Shown here: in pieces, positions 11,424 through 22,416 of the stretch
Position numbering within the stretch: the stretch's first letter is position 1
Layout: each line of letters begins with the position of its first letter
Source of the DNA: Buxus sempervirens
Taxonomy: Eukaryota; Streptophyta; Magnoliopsida; Buxales; Buxaceae
Length of the DNA: 64,000 bases
Direction of reading: 5' to 3'
Assembly: GCA_947561395.2 (NCBI GenBank)
Contig: OX387189.1
Coordinates: 19,654,329 to 19,718,328, forward strand
Program-made: the position numbers and the translations under genes
Notes under the pieces: model-generated
Database searches by the model: none
Told to the model about the DNA's origin: nothing
Seen by the model: the letters and a program-made list of their open reading frames with translations, nothing else

Positions 11424-11612
11424 CCACCACATCTTTCTTTCTTAACACCTAAGTAACAAAAATAATAATAAAATAATGGGAGAGAGAGAGAGAGAGCACC
11501 ACCACCACATCTCTCTTTCTTAACAACTAAGTAAACAAAATAATAATAACATAATGGGAGAGAGAGAGAGAGAGAGAGCACCACCACCACATCTTTCTTC
11601 CTTAACAACTAA
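11424..11612 (+). repeat. GA-rich tandem repeat upstream of TATA
   Basis: Two and a half units of about 84-90 bp each contain CACCACCACATCT, CTTAACAACTAAGTAA, AATAATAATA and a (GA)n tract. They occupy the place where related LTRs carry hairpin arrays, ending about 15 bp before the TATA box. Confidence 0.75.
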
Positions 11613-11625
11613 GTAATCTTCTCTC

Positions 11626-11633
11626 TATAAAAG
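11626..11633 (+). promoter_or_regulatory. TATA box of truncated LTR
   Basis: TATAAAAG in the context CTCTCTATAAAAGGAAGAG, followed by a C-rich pyrimidine leader, is a typical plant LTR core promoter. Confidence 0.6.
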
Positions 11634-11976
11634 GAAGAGAGGGGTGGTCTTGGCTCAAAAAAATCCTTCTCCCCACCTCTCCAACTCTCTCTAACTCTCC
11701 AACACACTCCAACCCTCTTCTCCTTAACTTTTAACCCTTATCTCCCATAAGCCCCTCTCCTCTACCCCATACGAAACCCTCTACCCTACCCTCTCAACCA
11801 CCTCCTAACCACAAAAACCCCACTCTAGCATACCCAAACTCCTTCCTACCTCACCTTTCTTCCCTTTAAACCTTGAAGGAAGCTTGGAGGAGCTTGATGG
11901 TGTGAAGAAAAGGAGGTCAAGGTGCTGTCCAACCTCCAAGGAAGCTTCAACACCACTCTAGAAGGCCTTTAAACCC

Positions 11977-11988
11977 CCAAGGTAAGCT
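11977..11988 (+). other. Putative 5' splice site in LTR leader
   Basis: CCCAAG|GTAAGC (intron from 11982), 356 bp after the TATA box, matches the donor-like sequences at equivalent places in the related LTRs. Confidence 0.5.
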
Positions 11989-14419
11989 TTCTTGGTGTAC
12001 TTATTAAACATATATGAGAATGAGTAAGATGCGAGCATGTTTCAATACTTTTGTTCTCTCTTGCTGTATTTTGTTCCTCAATCTTCTTTTCTCCATCTTT
12101 CTCTTCATTTCCTCCATAAAAATAAAGTTCCATGGTGAGGGGAAAGGTTCATGCTCGAAAGAAAGGAAGAGGGACCATGTTAAAAGTGTCTAGAGCATCA
12201 TTTTAAAGCTCATTTTCTCTGTTTCCTCCCATCTTATTTCATTCAACTAAAGGAGAGCATGTTATCCTCATTCAAGTCCATTGTACCCCTTAAATCCCCC
12301 CAAATCCCCTTCTTTAATGGTTTTTAAGTTATTATCATGCTTGCCTTTCTTTGTTTCTTTCTTTCACCATGAAATATGCTTGTATAATGTTTTAGGTTTT
12401 CATGTACTTAAATAGCACATTCCCCACCTCCATTGCCATAATCCCACTTACCTTTTATCTACTGTTTTGTTATCTTTTGCATGCTTCCCCTCTCTCTTCA
12501 TGTACACTAAGCATGCACATACATGGTCCACTTAGAAGACATGTTTAGGTTTCTTCATTTTAGTTTCACTTCACTTGTATATATATTGATATGAAGGACT
12601 CACATGAGTTCATTGTTATAAAGCATATTCATCTCATCTTCTTTGTTCCAAGTTGGCCAAGTTCCTTTCTATGCTCACTTATGTTAAACACCCACTCACT
12701 AAGCTCCTTTTCTTTTGCTTAAAGTGTTAGGATACACCATGGTTTACTTGCTGTTTTGGATTGTCTCTTCACATATGTTGTACACACAACACTATGCACA
12801 TGCATGTTACACTTAGAATATATGCCTAGGCTTTCCCTTCTTAGATACTTTACTTGCATGAATAAGTACTTATCACACACACACACACTTCACTACACTT
12901 GGTTCACTATTTTGGGAGTATCTTTAGAGGTTTGAACACCAAATTACCATGTATGCATGCCTAGTAACATGCTTGTTGCTTCAACTGAGACCATGTACAT
13001 AGCATGTTTGCACACACTCACACATACTCTTTTTAAAGCTCTTAGAATCATGCTTTTCTTTTATCTCCTTAATACTTGCTATATTTTATTGTTGAATGTG
13101 TTTGTTCCATGGTTTGGCCGAGACCCGGGCTTGGGCCTGTCGGGCCCTACTTCTTTTAAAGAAAGCCCACTTACCAAAGTGAGGTGGGATCCACATCTCT
13201 TACCAAACAAAGCCTTAGGTTTTTAAGCCTAAGCCTAGAACATGGGCCCTAAGCCCATTCCTAGCCCACTTGAAGACGAATTTAATCAAAGATAACAAAT
13301 CTTAAGGCAACTCTTGTGGGGCCCACCCAATGGGCCCCTAGATCATCCAGGCCCACCCAAAATTAAACTTAAACTAATTCTTTGCTAAAAACCCAAAAAA
13401 AAAAAAATCAAATTAACCAGACCCTAAAGGGCCTTCTAGGGTTAGATCGAAGCCCATCAAAGGGACATGTGAGCTAAGCTTAGCCCACCAAGGAATCCGT
13501 GGACCTTCCAACGGGGCCCGCCCAATCAGACAAATATCACTTAAATAAAGAAGATAAAATCAAGTAAAGGGGACCCACACCATTCAGGTGGTCCTTACAC
13601 AAACTTGAAGAAAAGAATGCATATTTGAATAGGAATTGGTTGAGATAGACAAAGTTGACTCCAACCAGGAAAACCTGTGGGACCCGTCACCCGACAGGGA
13701 GGACTGGGGTGTCTACGGACTTCCCCGGACCGTAACCGAGACCCTACCCTCAACCTTAAGCTGTAGACCGCCTAATAGACAAACCCTAGGCATCCAGGTG
13801 TTTGCCTGCACCCCATCAGGCAATGGCAACTCTAAACCCCGAGATTCTCAACCTCGTGGTTATGACGCGCACACACCTAGGCACCCACCCTGAGCGCCCA
13901 TCGATCAAAAGTTTTGTGTTAAAAAGCATGGCCGCCCAACCAGGTCGCTTGAGCTACAGGGATGAGCGACCATTACAGTAAGCTGATTTTCCTATTTTAG
14001 AGAGTTATTCAATTCCAAATGATTTTTAAATGAATTTAAATACCTGAACCTACAAATAGTGAGCATTTACAACTGTTTTCAATGATCTTTTGTATTTCAA
14101 ACAATTTGAAAAGTGATTTAGGGTTGTTTGCAAAAAGGTTGTCTTACTTTGGATATAAAAGGATTTTGGGTACTATTTCACAATCTGATTTGAGTTGATT
14201 CTTACTCGGTAAAATATATTTTTAAAGTACCTTGACTTCTGAACTTTAGAAGAACTTCACACCAGAAATATAATGAGAATTGGCAAGAGGTTTTGGATTA
14301 TTAATTAAACATGAACAAAATACTTTATATGATTGTAGATTTATGCTCTTTCATGTACCATGGAATTATTTATATGCCATGATGGAAATGTGAGATTTGT
14401 ATACCATCTACGGATGAGA

Positions 14420-15030
14420 TTTGAGTACGCGATGGGTTACCTCCTGTGGGGGAGATGTAATCACGATGTGATTGCATCCCACAGGGAGATGTGTGTATTA
14501 CCACTTGCGGGTGAGTTGTGTTACCTCCTGTGGGAGAGATGGGTTACCACCTATAGGCGAGATGTGTTAACTCCTGCGGGAGAGACCTCTTGTGGGGGAG
14601 ATGTAATCACGATGTGATTACATTCCTTAGGGGAGATGTGTGTGTTACCACCTACAGGTGTGATGTGTTAACTCTTGCGAGAGAGACCACTTGTGGGGGA
14701 GATGTAATCATGATGTAATCGCATCCCACAGGGGAAATGTATGTGTTACCACATGTGGGTGAGATGTGTTACCTCCTGCAGGAGATACCTCATGTTGGGG
14801 GAGATGTGATTACTACGTGGTTGCATCCCACATGGAAGATGGGTGTGTGAGTTACCACCTGAGGGTGAGGGAGCTATTTCCTACGGGGAGATGTAGGTTC
14901 TACGTATTCACATTCTATGGTTGAGTTATGCTATCTCCTGCGGGGGGTGCTTGCGGTCTTAGAGATGTGCTTTCTCCTGTGGAGGAGGTGTGGATACTAT
15001 GTGTTTACATCCTGCGGTTGAGGTATGCTA
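14420..15030. repeat. Array of short palindromic words
   Basis: Repeated inverted words fill about 600 bp: CTCCTGTGGGAG, CTCCTGCGGGAG, CACCTACAGGTG and 21-bp hairpins with 9-bp arms TGTAATCAC / GTGATTACA and loop GAT (14602-14622, with variants at 14456-14476 and 14703-14723). Arms change together in several copies. Confidence 0.8.
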
Positions 15031-15283
15031 CTACTTGGAGGTGAGCTTTAATTATTAATTATATATGATTTGTTTTCTTATAAAAAGAAAGAGATTGATT
15101 GATCAGTTTAGCCTTGTTTTGAAAGGAATATCGGTTTACCATGACAAATTATTTTGGGAAAAACCATTTGTATGAATTTGGGGAAAGTTGTAGATTTGAT
15201 TTATTCGGCTTTGTCTTCTTGTTTTAACGATACTTGTGATATTGTTTTGCAACTCATGAAAGGTATGTAAAGGATATGTATGT

Positions 15284-15305
15284 ATATATATATATATATA
15301 TATAA
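15284..15305. repeat. TA microsatellite
   Basis: An uninterrupted run of TA dinucleotides inside the minus LTR fragment. Confidence 0.9.
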
Positions 15306-15723
15306 ACTGTTTTCTTTCATGCATGTTGCTACTTGCTGAGATTTTATATCTCATTCTTGCTTTTAAATTTTTTGTTTTCAGGTGATCTTAGAGAGGACGC
15401 CTTGGGTTAGTCTGATAGTGGGCTTGAAGTGTAGAATATCCAGAAGGCAAGAGTAGGATATTGATATAGGTGTTTTTATTTTCTTAGAATAATAGTAGAT
15501 GATCTAGTAGAGTTTGAGAATTAGTTAAATTATAGTTGCCTTTTATTTGAATATTTGATGTAATAGTAAAAATTAGATTCTAATTAGTAATTTAAGCTTC
15601 CTAGCACTTTGATAACTCTTAAATCTTTTAGTCTTATCTTTTGAGTTGATTGTGATGTACTACAAGTTAATGCCTTGATCCGAGTCATAAGAAAAAAAAA
15701 TGACCCGGATTCGGGGCATTACA

Positions 15724-16207
15724 CTACACCCAATTAAGCCTTATATAGCCCCACCCAAATAAGGCTTTGGTACCCCACAAATAAGCCTTGGGTACCCCCA
15801 AATAGCCCCCCTAAAAAATGGTCTAGGTACCCCAAAAATGCCTTAGGTACACCCAAGTAAGCCTTAGGTACTCCCCCAAAATAAGCCATAGGTACCACCC
15901 ACATAAGCCTTGGGTACACCCCTAATAATCCTTGGGTACCCCACCAATTATGGCTTAATTGGAGAGGGGGCCTACCTTGGGCTTATGTGGAGGAGGGGTG
16001 TGGTATCTAAGGCTTACTTGAGGACCACGATTAGAGCCACGATTAATCGTGTCTACGGCGGTTACCATTACAAAAACTGATTTTTCAAGATTATCAAGAT
16101 TAAGAACAGGATTAATCGTGACCTGACGGTTAGGTCTCGCGATTAATCAGATGATTAATTGCGGATTCGCGATTAACTGTAAGCAGTTTAAAATTAAACA
16201 TGAAGTC
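15724..16207. repeat. Minisatellite remnant and GATTAATCG words
   Basis: 15734-15960 holds about nine degenerate units of some 21 bp with the core TAAGCCTTGGGTACCCC. This resembles, but is not identical to, the GGTACC minisatellite of the neighbouring LTRs. 16020-16200 has repeated CGATTAATCG-type words like those of cassette 2 in the TGTAGCACCC family. It is probably the remnant of another related LTR; no ends can be read. Confidence 0.55.
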
Positions 16208-17245
16208 TGTAAAACCCCGACCTGGATTATACCTTAATTGTAAAACCCCAACCCGGATTATATCTTAATTATTAAGATTAATTATCTAAAGTGAGATTAT
16301 TAGACTAATTAAGTACTTGTATTATGAAGATGAGGTAAATGTGGGTTATACTTAAGGATTTCAGGAAATCAAATTGAACTTTATTGAAGTTATTAAGGTA
16401 AGCTTAGTTAGTGTTATGTCTTAATTACAATTGGCTAAGGTATCTTTTAATTAGATCTAGTGAATTGGAAATCAAATTCTGAAAAATTAGAGTTAAGTGT
16501 ACCACAAAGTATTTCCCAAGTATACTTAAAGTACCTTCCAAGTGTACCAAAGGTACCTCTCACATGTACCTTAAGTAACTCCTAAGGGTACCTAAAGAAC
16601 CTCCTAAGAGTACCCAAGGTACCACCCAAGTATGCTTAGGGTACACCCATGCATTACCCAAAGTACCTCACTTGTATCCCTAATGTACCCCCTTGTTTTA
16701 CCTAAAGTACCCCTTGATTTATCTAAGGTACCCCCATGTGTTTGCCTAAGGTACCCCTCTGATTTGCCTAAGGTACCCCATGTGTTTGCCTAGAGTACTC
16801 CTCTGATTTACCTAAGGTACCCCTTGTGTTTGCCTAAGGCACCTCACTGTTTTACCTAAAGTATCTCCTTGTTTTACCTAAGGTACACCCCCTTATATAG
16901 CTAAGGTACCCTCCTCTATATAACTAAAGTACCTCCAATATACCTAAGTTACACCCCTTATATTACCTAGGGTACACCCTCCTTGTATTACTTAAAGGTA
17001 CCTCCCATACAACTAAGGTACACCCTTTCTATAGCTAAGTACCCCTCCTCAATATAACTAAGGTACACCCCTTAAGCTTATCCAAAGTTTATCCCTTAGA
17101 ATGACTAAGGTAAATCCCTTGAAACATCAAGGTACCTCCTCAAATAACTAAAGTACCCCTCATATAACTAAGGTACCCCTTGTGTTAACTACGGTATACT
17201 TCCCAAGCATCCCTAAAACATATCTCTTGAAGTGGCTAAGCAAAC
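16208..17245 (-). mobile_element. Minus-strand LTR, left (3') part
   Basis: The reverse complement of the end of the TGTAGCACCC-family LTR: plus-strand TGTAAAACCCCG at 16208 corresponds to CGGGGTTTTACA. The terminal 31 bp are duplicated (TGTAAAACCCC again at 16239). The minisatellite follows in inverse orientation (16498-17240). It is interrupted at CAAAC (17241-17245) by the plus-strand solo LTR and resumes at 48655. Confidence 0.8.
16498..17240 (-). repeat. GGTACC minisatellite, inverted
   Basis: Degenerate 20-bp units such as CCTAAGGTACCCC, the reverse complement of the array at 5945-7060, belonging to the minus-strand LTR. The plus LTR inserted at its right edge. Confidence 0.8.
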
Positions 17246-18132
17246 TGTAGCACCCTAGATCCGGGTCTGCTCTATCACGGCACCAACCCGTACCCGAGAC
17301 CTACTTATAGGCCTAAAGGAACCTGATAAACACAATTAATGTGGGCAATTACAATGTAATCATCAGAGTGTATAAGATAAAGAAGCATGGAATTAAAAAT
17401 TTCCATATAATAAAAGGGCACCTGTGTAATAACTCAAAAATACAATATCTGTGGCTACAAAAAGGCAACTAAGATCTCTCCATCACTATCTCTCACATGA
17501 GCATTAATATACAAAGATGATAATGTAAAGTTAACTCCAAGTCTACAAATCCCAAAAAGAATAATTACGTCCCTTTTTTTTAGAATCTAAAACTAAATAC
17601 AATAACACAAAGTGAACCCTACTAAGGGTAGAAGAAGCCCTCGGGCCTGCGCTCAAGCTCACCTTCAATATTTGCCCTAGTACGTGGCTCACCAAGTGGA
17701 TTTGAAAACAAATCCAGTAAAACAAAACGCGTGAGACTTAAAGTCCTAGTAAGTAGTAAACATGCATGAATGGAAGCAGTTGATGCAATACATATAACAT
17801 CATGAGTAAAAACAGTTCATGCAATTAATATTCTCAAGTCAAAGCATTTAAATAGTATATCACATGAAATTAGCTAGATAGACCCAATCATGTACTACAA
17901 GTATATCTTGGTAGAAATCATAATGTAAAATAGACCTTTTGCATCAGTTACTAGAACTGATGCCTCATTTCACAAACCAAGAGAATGTACTCAATGCACA
18001 AACCAAGCCAACACTAACATACAGACTAGACTCACTGCAAACCCACACTAAGATCAACGTCCACTTAGACGACTCAATATTCAAAACAAACCAATCACAT
18101 AAATGAGTAAACCCAGTACTTAAACCAAAGCC

Positions 18133-18236
18133 AAATGAGATCTACACCGTCACTGGCATTTAACAAAAGGGCAAATGAGATCTACACCGTCACTGCCAGA
18201 CATCCATGGTCAAGTGAGATCTACACCGTCACTTCA
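18133..18236 (+). repeat. Tandem word cassette 1, variant word
   Basis: Three copies of a unit built on GAGATCTACACCGTCACT, spaced about 45 bp. The flanks align closely with 3511-7324, but the word is unrelated to the GGGACTACTCGTCC word there. Confidence 0.75.
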
Positions 18237-18889
18237 AATCACATAAAAAGAGCTCATCATATCTTTACCAAAATCAAATCAATATCCACAATGCGTAAGA
18301 AATAACCAATAAGCGCTTCACATCCAAAGCTAATACACAGTAGAATACATACCCCATAAAATCCATAAATTATGTATTTAAGAAGTGGCATAGTCTTAGG
18401 ATCCCCAATAAAGTCACCATACCAAAAATCTACGAATTCCAAGGCAAAAAGTTTCGGACTTAAAAAATATTCTGAGTTTGGTTAAAAACGTTGACTTTTG
18501 GGTATACAATTTTCCTAGACAAATCTACAAGGAGTTTCGGGCTCAATTTCTGGTTATAGTCTAATTGAGGGTAAACATCTCTTCTAGAATTTTATAGGCT
18601 TCTGAATCACTCAATTGGGTATCAAACTCCAAAAGTGGCCTTTTATGAAAATCGGGAAAACTGAAAATTTAGGCATGAACTGGAAAGTTGACTTTTTATT
18701 GGTTGGGAATTGGGTCTTGGAATTATTTTTATTGGTTCCAAATGAGGGTAAAACCTTATTTACATGTAAAGACTTAAGTAAATTGAGCAATAAACACACA
18801 GGACATTTACTTTAATAAGGGTGTTGTGCAAGGGGCTTGGGTTGTTTGGGAAAGGGTTGGGGGAGAAAAGGATGAAGAATTGTCAAAAC

Positions 18890-19155
18890 AGCACCCATGA
18901 TTAGGTCCACGATTAATCGCCCAGGGGTGATTAGCCCAACGTTCGGGTGTTAAGGTAATAAGCAAGGCAACGTTCGCGCATTAAGGTGAAAATCAGGGCC
19001 AACGCGCGTGCGTTAAGGTCAACGTTCGCGCGTTAAGGTAGCGATAAGCCTTGGCGATTAATCCTGGTTCACGATTAGCTTTAATAGAACTGATTATTTT
19101 GGGGTCTTGGCTCAAGATTAATCGCCAATTGTCAGGATTAATCGCCACCTCTGGT
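18890..19155 (+). repeat. Clustered GC-rich words (cassette 2)
   Basis: Repeated GATTAATCGCC and ACGTTCGCGCGTTAAGGT words, as at 4960-5200. Confidence 0.65.
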
Positions 19156-19769
19156 TTTCAAATATTTTTGGTTATTTTCAACTCAAAACTCATACCAACC
19201 CTATCCAACCTTCCCAATACCAAATGGGATGATCATTAAACCTCCCAACATGCCCAAATACACCTTCCAATATAGGAATCCACTCAAAATACATATAAAC
19301 ATAAATCCAACCACATGAAACCCCATTCAACCCACCAAACTCAAACCAAAACTGAAAGGTGATCAATATAGGTTAGAAATCCATGGCAAATCAATATAAA
19401 ACTAAACAAGAATAGTTATACTACCAAACCCTACAAATTTTAGAAGCAAAATCCTACATGCAAGTGATTTTTCCAATTTATCAAAACCCTAAGAGAGAGA
19501 AATACGAAAATTCAATAAATTCATTTTAGTTTGAAGGGTTTGCTACTTACTTGTTAATGGAGAAGCAAACTTCTCTTTAATCTCTCCTCTTCTTCTCCTT
19601 CAAGCAAGCTCCCACTCCTTTCTCTCTTGTTCTATACGTCCAAGACAAGACATGAGTAAGTGTTCTCAAAACACTTAAAATAGAAATTAAGGCATTCTTT
19701 TATATGCCCAAGTTCTGGTCTTTCAAATCTGCCCCTAAACAAAGCTTTTATTTATCTAGAACCCTAAGA

Positions 19770-20629
19770 TGTACCTAAGGTATGCCAGGGGGTACCTTGG
19801 TGTTATTTGAGGGGTACCTTGGTGTTTCAAGGGAGTTTACCTTAGTTATTTCAAGGGGCATACTTTAGGTATACTTGAATGTGTACCTTTGTTATATTGA
19901 GGAGGTGTACCTTAATTATAGAAGGGGTGTACCTTAGTTATATGAGAGGGTACGTTTAGGTAATACAAGGAGGGTGTACCCTAAGTAATATAAGGGATTT
20001 ATCTTAGGTATATTGGGGGTATTTGAGTTATACAGAGAGGGTACCTTAGTTGTACAAGGGAGTACTTTAGTTATACAAAAGGGGTACCTTAGTTATAGAA
20101 AATGGTACCTTACTTATATGAGAGGGGGGGGGGGGGGTACCTCTAGGTAATACAAGGGGTGTACCCTAGGTAATGTAAGGGGTGTACCTTAGTATTATAA
20201 GAGGAGTACTTTAGTTATACAAAGGGGGTACCATAGTTATATAAGGGGGTACTATAGTTATAGAAAGGGGGTACCCTAGTTATATAAGGGGGGTACCTTA
20301 GCTATACAAGGGGGTGCCTTAGGTATTCAAGTGGGGTACCATGGGCAATATGAGAGGGTACTTTAAGGTATATAAGGGAGTACCTTGGGGAATACAAGTG
20401 GGGTACCTTAGGCAATACAAGTGAGGTATCTTAGGTATACAAGTGGGGTACCTTAGGTAAAACAAGAGGGGTACCTTAGGCAATACAAGTGAGGTATCTT
20501 AGGTATACAAGTGGGGTACCTTAGGTAAAACAAGAGAGTACCTTAGATAAAATAGTGGGGTACCTTAGGTAAATCAAGGGGGTACTTTAGGTAAAACAAG
20601 GGGGTACCTTAGATAAAATAGTGGGGTAC
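19770..20629 (+). repeat. GGTACC minisatellite, first part
   Basis: About 40 units of roughly 20 bp with the core GGGGTACCTTAGGTA, including a poly-G run at 20126-20138. It is cut at GGTAC (20625-20629) by the nested LTR and continues at 45417. Confidence 0.85.
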
Positions 20630-21307
20630 TGTAACGCCCCGAACCCGAGTCAGTGCAAACCGGCACCCAACCCGAACTCGGTTCGCTATTGTAACAACCC
20701 AAGTCCGATTCAACAACCAAACTCAAGATGTTACCACGAAGCTGGGTGTTAGCACCTGATTTTTGCACCCCCAAAATAAAGAAAAATGAAAAGTCAAACT
20801 AAAAGTCAAACCTTGAGGGGGTCAAAGATTGACTTTTTGATTCAAGTGAATTTGGCCATCAAACTTCATCTCATTGAAAAGAGCATTTCGACACTATTCT
20901 AACGCAACCGAATTTGCTGGAATCGGAGTCCAGATGGAAAAGATATGAGCTGGTCAAACTTTCGGGGAGCGAAAAGTTGACTTTTTGCTCGACCCCAATT
21001 CAGCTGCCAAACTTGACCCCAGTGGACAGGTGGTTCCGAGCCGGTTCCAACGACACTAAGTTTGCTGAAATCGGACACCGGATGAAGAAGTTATGAGCAG
21101 TTGAAGTTTCAGAAAAACTGCTCATGTGGCAAAAGAGGCAACAAAAATGGAATAAACCAATAAAATAAATAAGATAAATGTGTTTAATAATATTTTAATA
21201 AAGAGAATCTCGCTTTTTTAATAAAATAATCGAAAAATCGAATAAGAATCTTGCAAAAAACTAAATTGAATAAAGATTTGAAATCCAAACATTTTAAAAA
21301 CGTGCTG

Positions 21308-21521
21308 GACCGTATTTGAATTACGGGCAGGGCATGCCCGTATTTGAAATACGGGCAAGATTCTCTAAGCAGACACGCGTCCTTGTACGGCGGGACACGC
21401 GTCCCGTACGGCCGATTCGCGAGATTCGCACATGTGCGTTTTTCGCTCGTATTTGAATTACGGGCAAGGCACGCCCGTACTTGAAGTACGGGCAAGGTAT
21501 GCTCGTATTTCAAGTACGGGC
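21308..21521. repeat. 21-bp hairpin array abutting TATA box
   Basis: Five hairpins of exactly 21 bp lie at 21308, 21336, 21445, 21473 and 21501; within each group the starts are 28 bp apart. The best have 9-bp arms around loop TGA: arm GCCCGTATT pairs with AATACGGGC, and arm GCCCGTACT with AGTACGGGC, a compensated change. The last ends 15 bp before the TATA box. The same array is in the 3' LTR (about 37424-37637). Confidence 0.88.
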
Positions 21522-21535
21522 ACGGAAATTTTGCC

Positions 21536-21543
21536 TATAAATA
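21536..21543 (+). promoter_or_regulatory. TATA box of Ogre-like 5' LTR
   Basis: TATAAATA in GCCTATAAATAGAGAGG. Transcription of the full element should start about 30 bp downstream. Confidence 0.7.
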
Positions 21544-21839
21544 GAGAGGCCACCCCCCTCATTTGGACAAGCCTTCTCCCAGGCCTTCACTCCCTCTCTC
21601 CCTTGCTGTTACCACGACCAAACCCTGCCCAACTGCTGCCCTTCCAAAACCTAAACCTCTTTTTATACCCAAACTACCCCTATGCTCTAAGATTACCCCA
21701 AAACTATGCCCAAATCCACTTCAATTTGGCCTTGAACCCATCCCCCTTAACCAAGCTCTTCCCATTTCATCCTAACAAAATTTGGAGGACGCGGAAGCGC
21801 TGCCAAATTCACCGGAGAATTCATCACTCACAAAAAACC

Positions 21840-21852
21840 ATATTGTAAGTAT
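21840..21852 (+). other. Putative 5' splice site in LTR leader
   Basis: CATATT|GTAAGTATG, with the intron starting at 21845, 309 bp after the TATA box, is a near-consensus plant donor. The 3' LTR carries the same site at 37960. A possible acceptor lies just before ORF1, near 24428-24437 (CCTTAG or TTTAG after a T-rich run). Splicing is inferred. Confidence 0.5.
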
Positions 21853-22351
21853 GTTAAATTTTATGATATAATGTTATTGATTTCAATGTTTCTTCAAGTT
21901 TCTTTCCTACATTTTGTTCTTATAATCACTAATCCCATTGCTGTTTTTTGAATGACATGAGAGACCAACTTCAAGAAGATGGTCATTATAAAAAAAAAAG
22001 GGAGATAGAGGAAGGAGGAAGAAATGATCTAAATGACACTTTAATCAACCAGTTTAACTACTCATTTTGTTTCTTTGAAAATGTATGTATTCTTGTAATA
22101 TCCCCTCCTCTCTCTTGAATGAGGGATGTGGTTGGTTGAACAAACAAAAGAAGGAAAGAAGCCTAAGACTCAAAGAACATGAGAAGAGAAGAAAAGTGGC
22201 TTTATAAGCCAAATGAAGGAAATGTGGAACCTGGAAGGAAAGTAGAAGCCCGGTGGAGGTTACCAGAAGACCCAGAAAAGCCACGGAACTGATACAGATT
22301 GAAATCGGCAGCAAATATGCAAACTAAATCGCGTCCGTAAACTCAGGCCGG

Positions 22352-22416
22352 TCCAACCTGGACCGTGTTTGATTCACGGACAGGAGAGACCGTAGTCAAT
22401 TCACGGTCAGGTTGGA
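22352..22416. repeat. Inverted-repeat block, downstream
   Basis: ACCGTG/CACGG-type hairpins are enclosed in a longer inverted repeat: TCCAACCTGGACCGTG (22352-22367) against CACGGTCAGGTTGGA (22402-22416). This is the downstream block of the Ogre-like LTR. In the 3' LTR copy (38466-38530) the right arm is changed (GGTTGG to GGTATG). Confidence 0.7.

Larger units (their letters stand above)
11359..13875 (+). mobile_element. 5'-truncated LTR, Ogre/Tat-type family
   Basis: The segment opens directly after the X end with TCAAGCCCTAGGGCAACA, which aligns with about 51105-51125 of the LTR at 50749. About 370 bp of the LTR start are therefore missing. It then shows CACGTGGC words, a repeat block, a TATA box (11626-11633), a splice-site-like sequence (11982) and the conserved tail (13560-13870) with CTGTGGGACCCGTC and CCCCGGACCGTAACCGAGA, ending GCGCACACA. 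No target-site duplication can be assigned. No internal domain is attached. Confidence 0.7.
13876..15723 (-). mobile_element. LTR fragment starting TGTAATGCCCCG, minus strand
   Basis: On the minus strand the fragment starts at 15723 with TGTAATGCCCCGAATCCGGG, continues through a CTCAGCAAGTAGCA-like stretch seen in other LTRs of this broad type, and runs to 13876 where the truncated LTR abuts. Its 3' end is missing. A dense array of short palindromes fills 14420-15030. GC-rich words GAGCGCCC and TCGCTTGAGC at 13890-13970 are its cassette 2. No domain sequence is present. Confidence 0.65.

Noticed and set aside
11365..13880. CCTAG at 11365-11369 and 13876-13880 as a target-site duplication of the truncated LTR
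   Set aside because: CCTAG at 11365 lies inside sequence that aligns with the LTR itself (TTCTAGGGCAGCAATGCC near 51110), so the match is chance and the LTR is 5'-truncated.
19770..20629. Centromeric or telomeric satellite
   Set aside because: The array is bounded by LTR sequence and recurs at the same place in sister LTRs, so it is an LTR-internal minisatellite.
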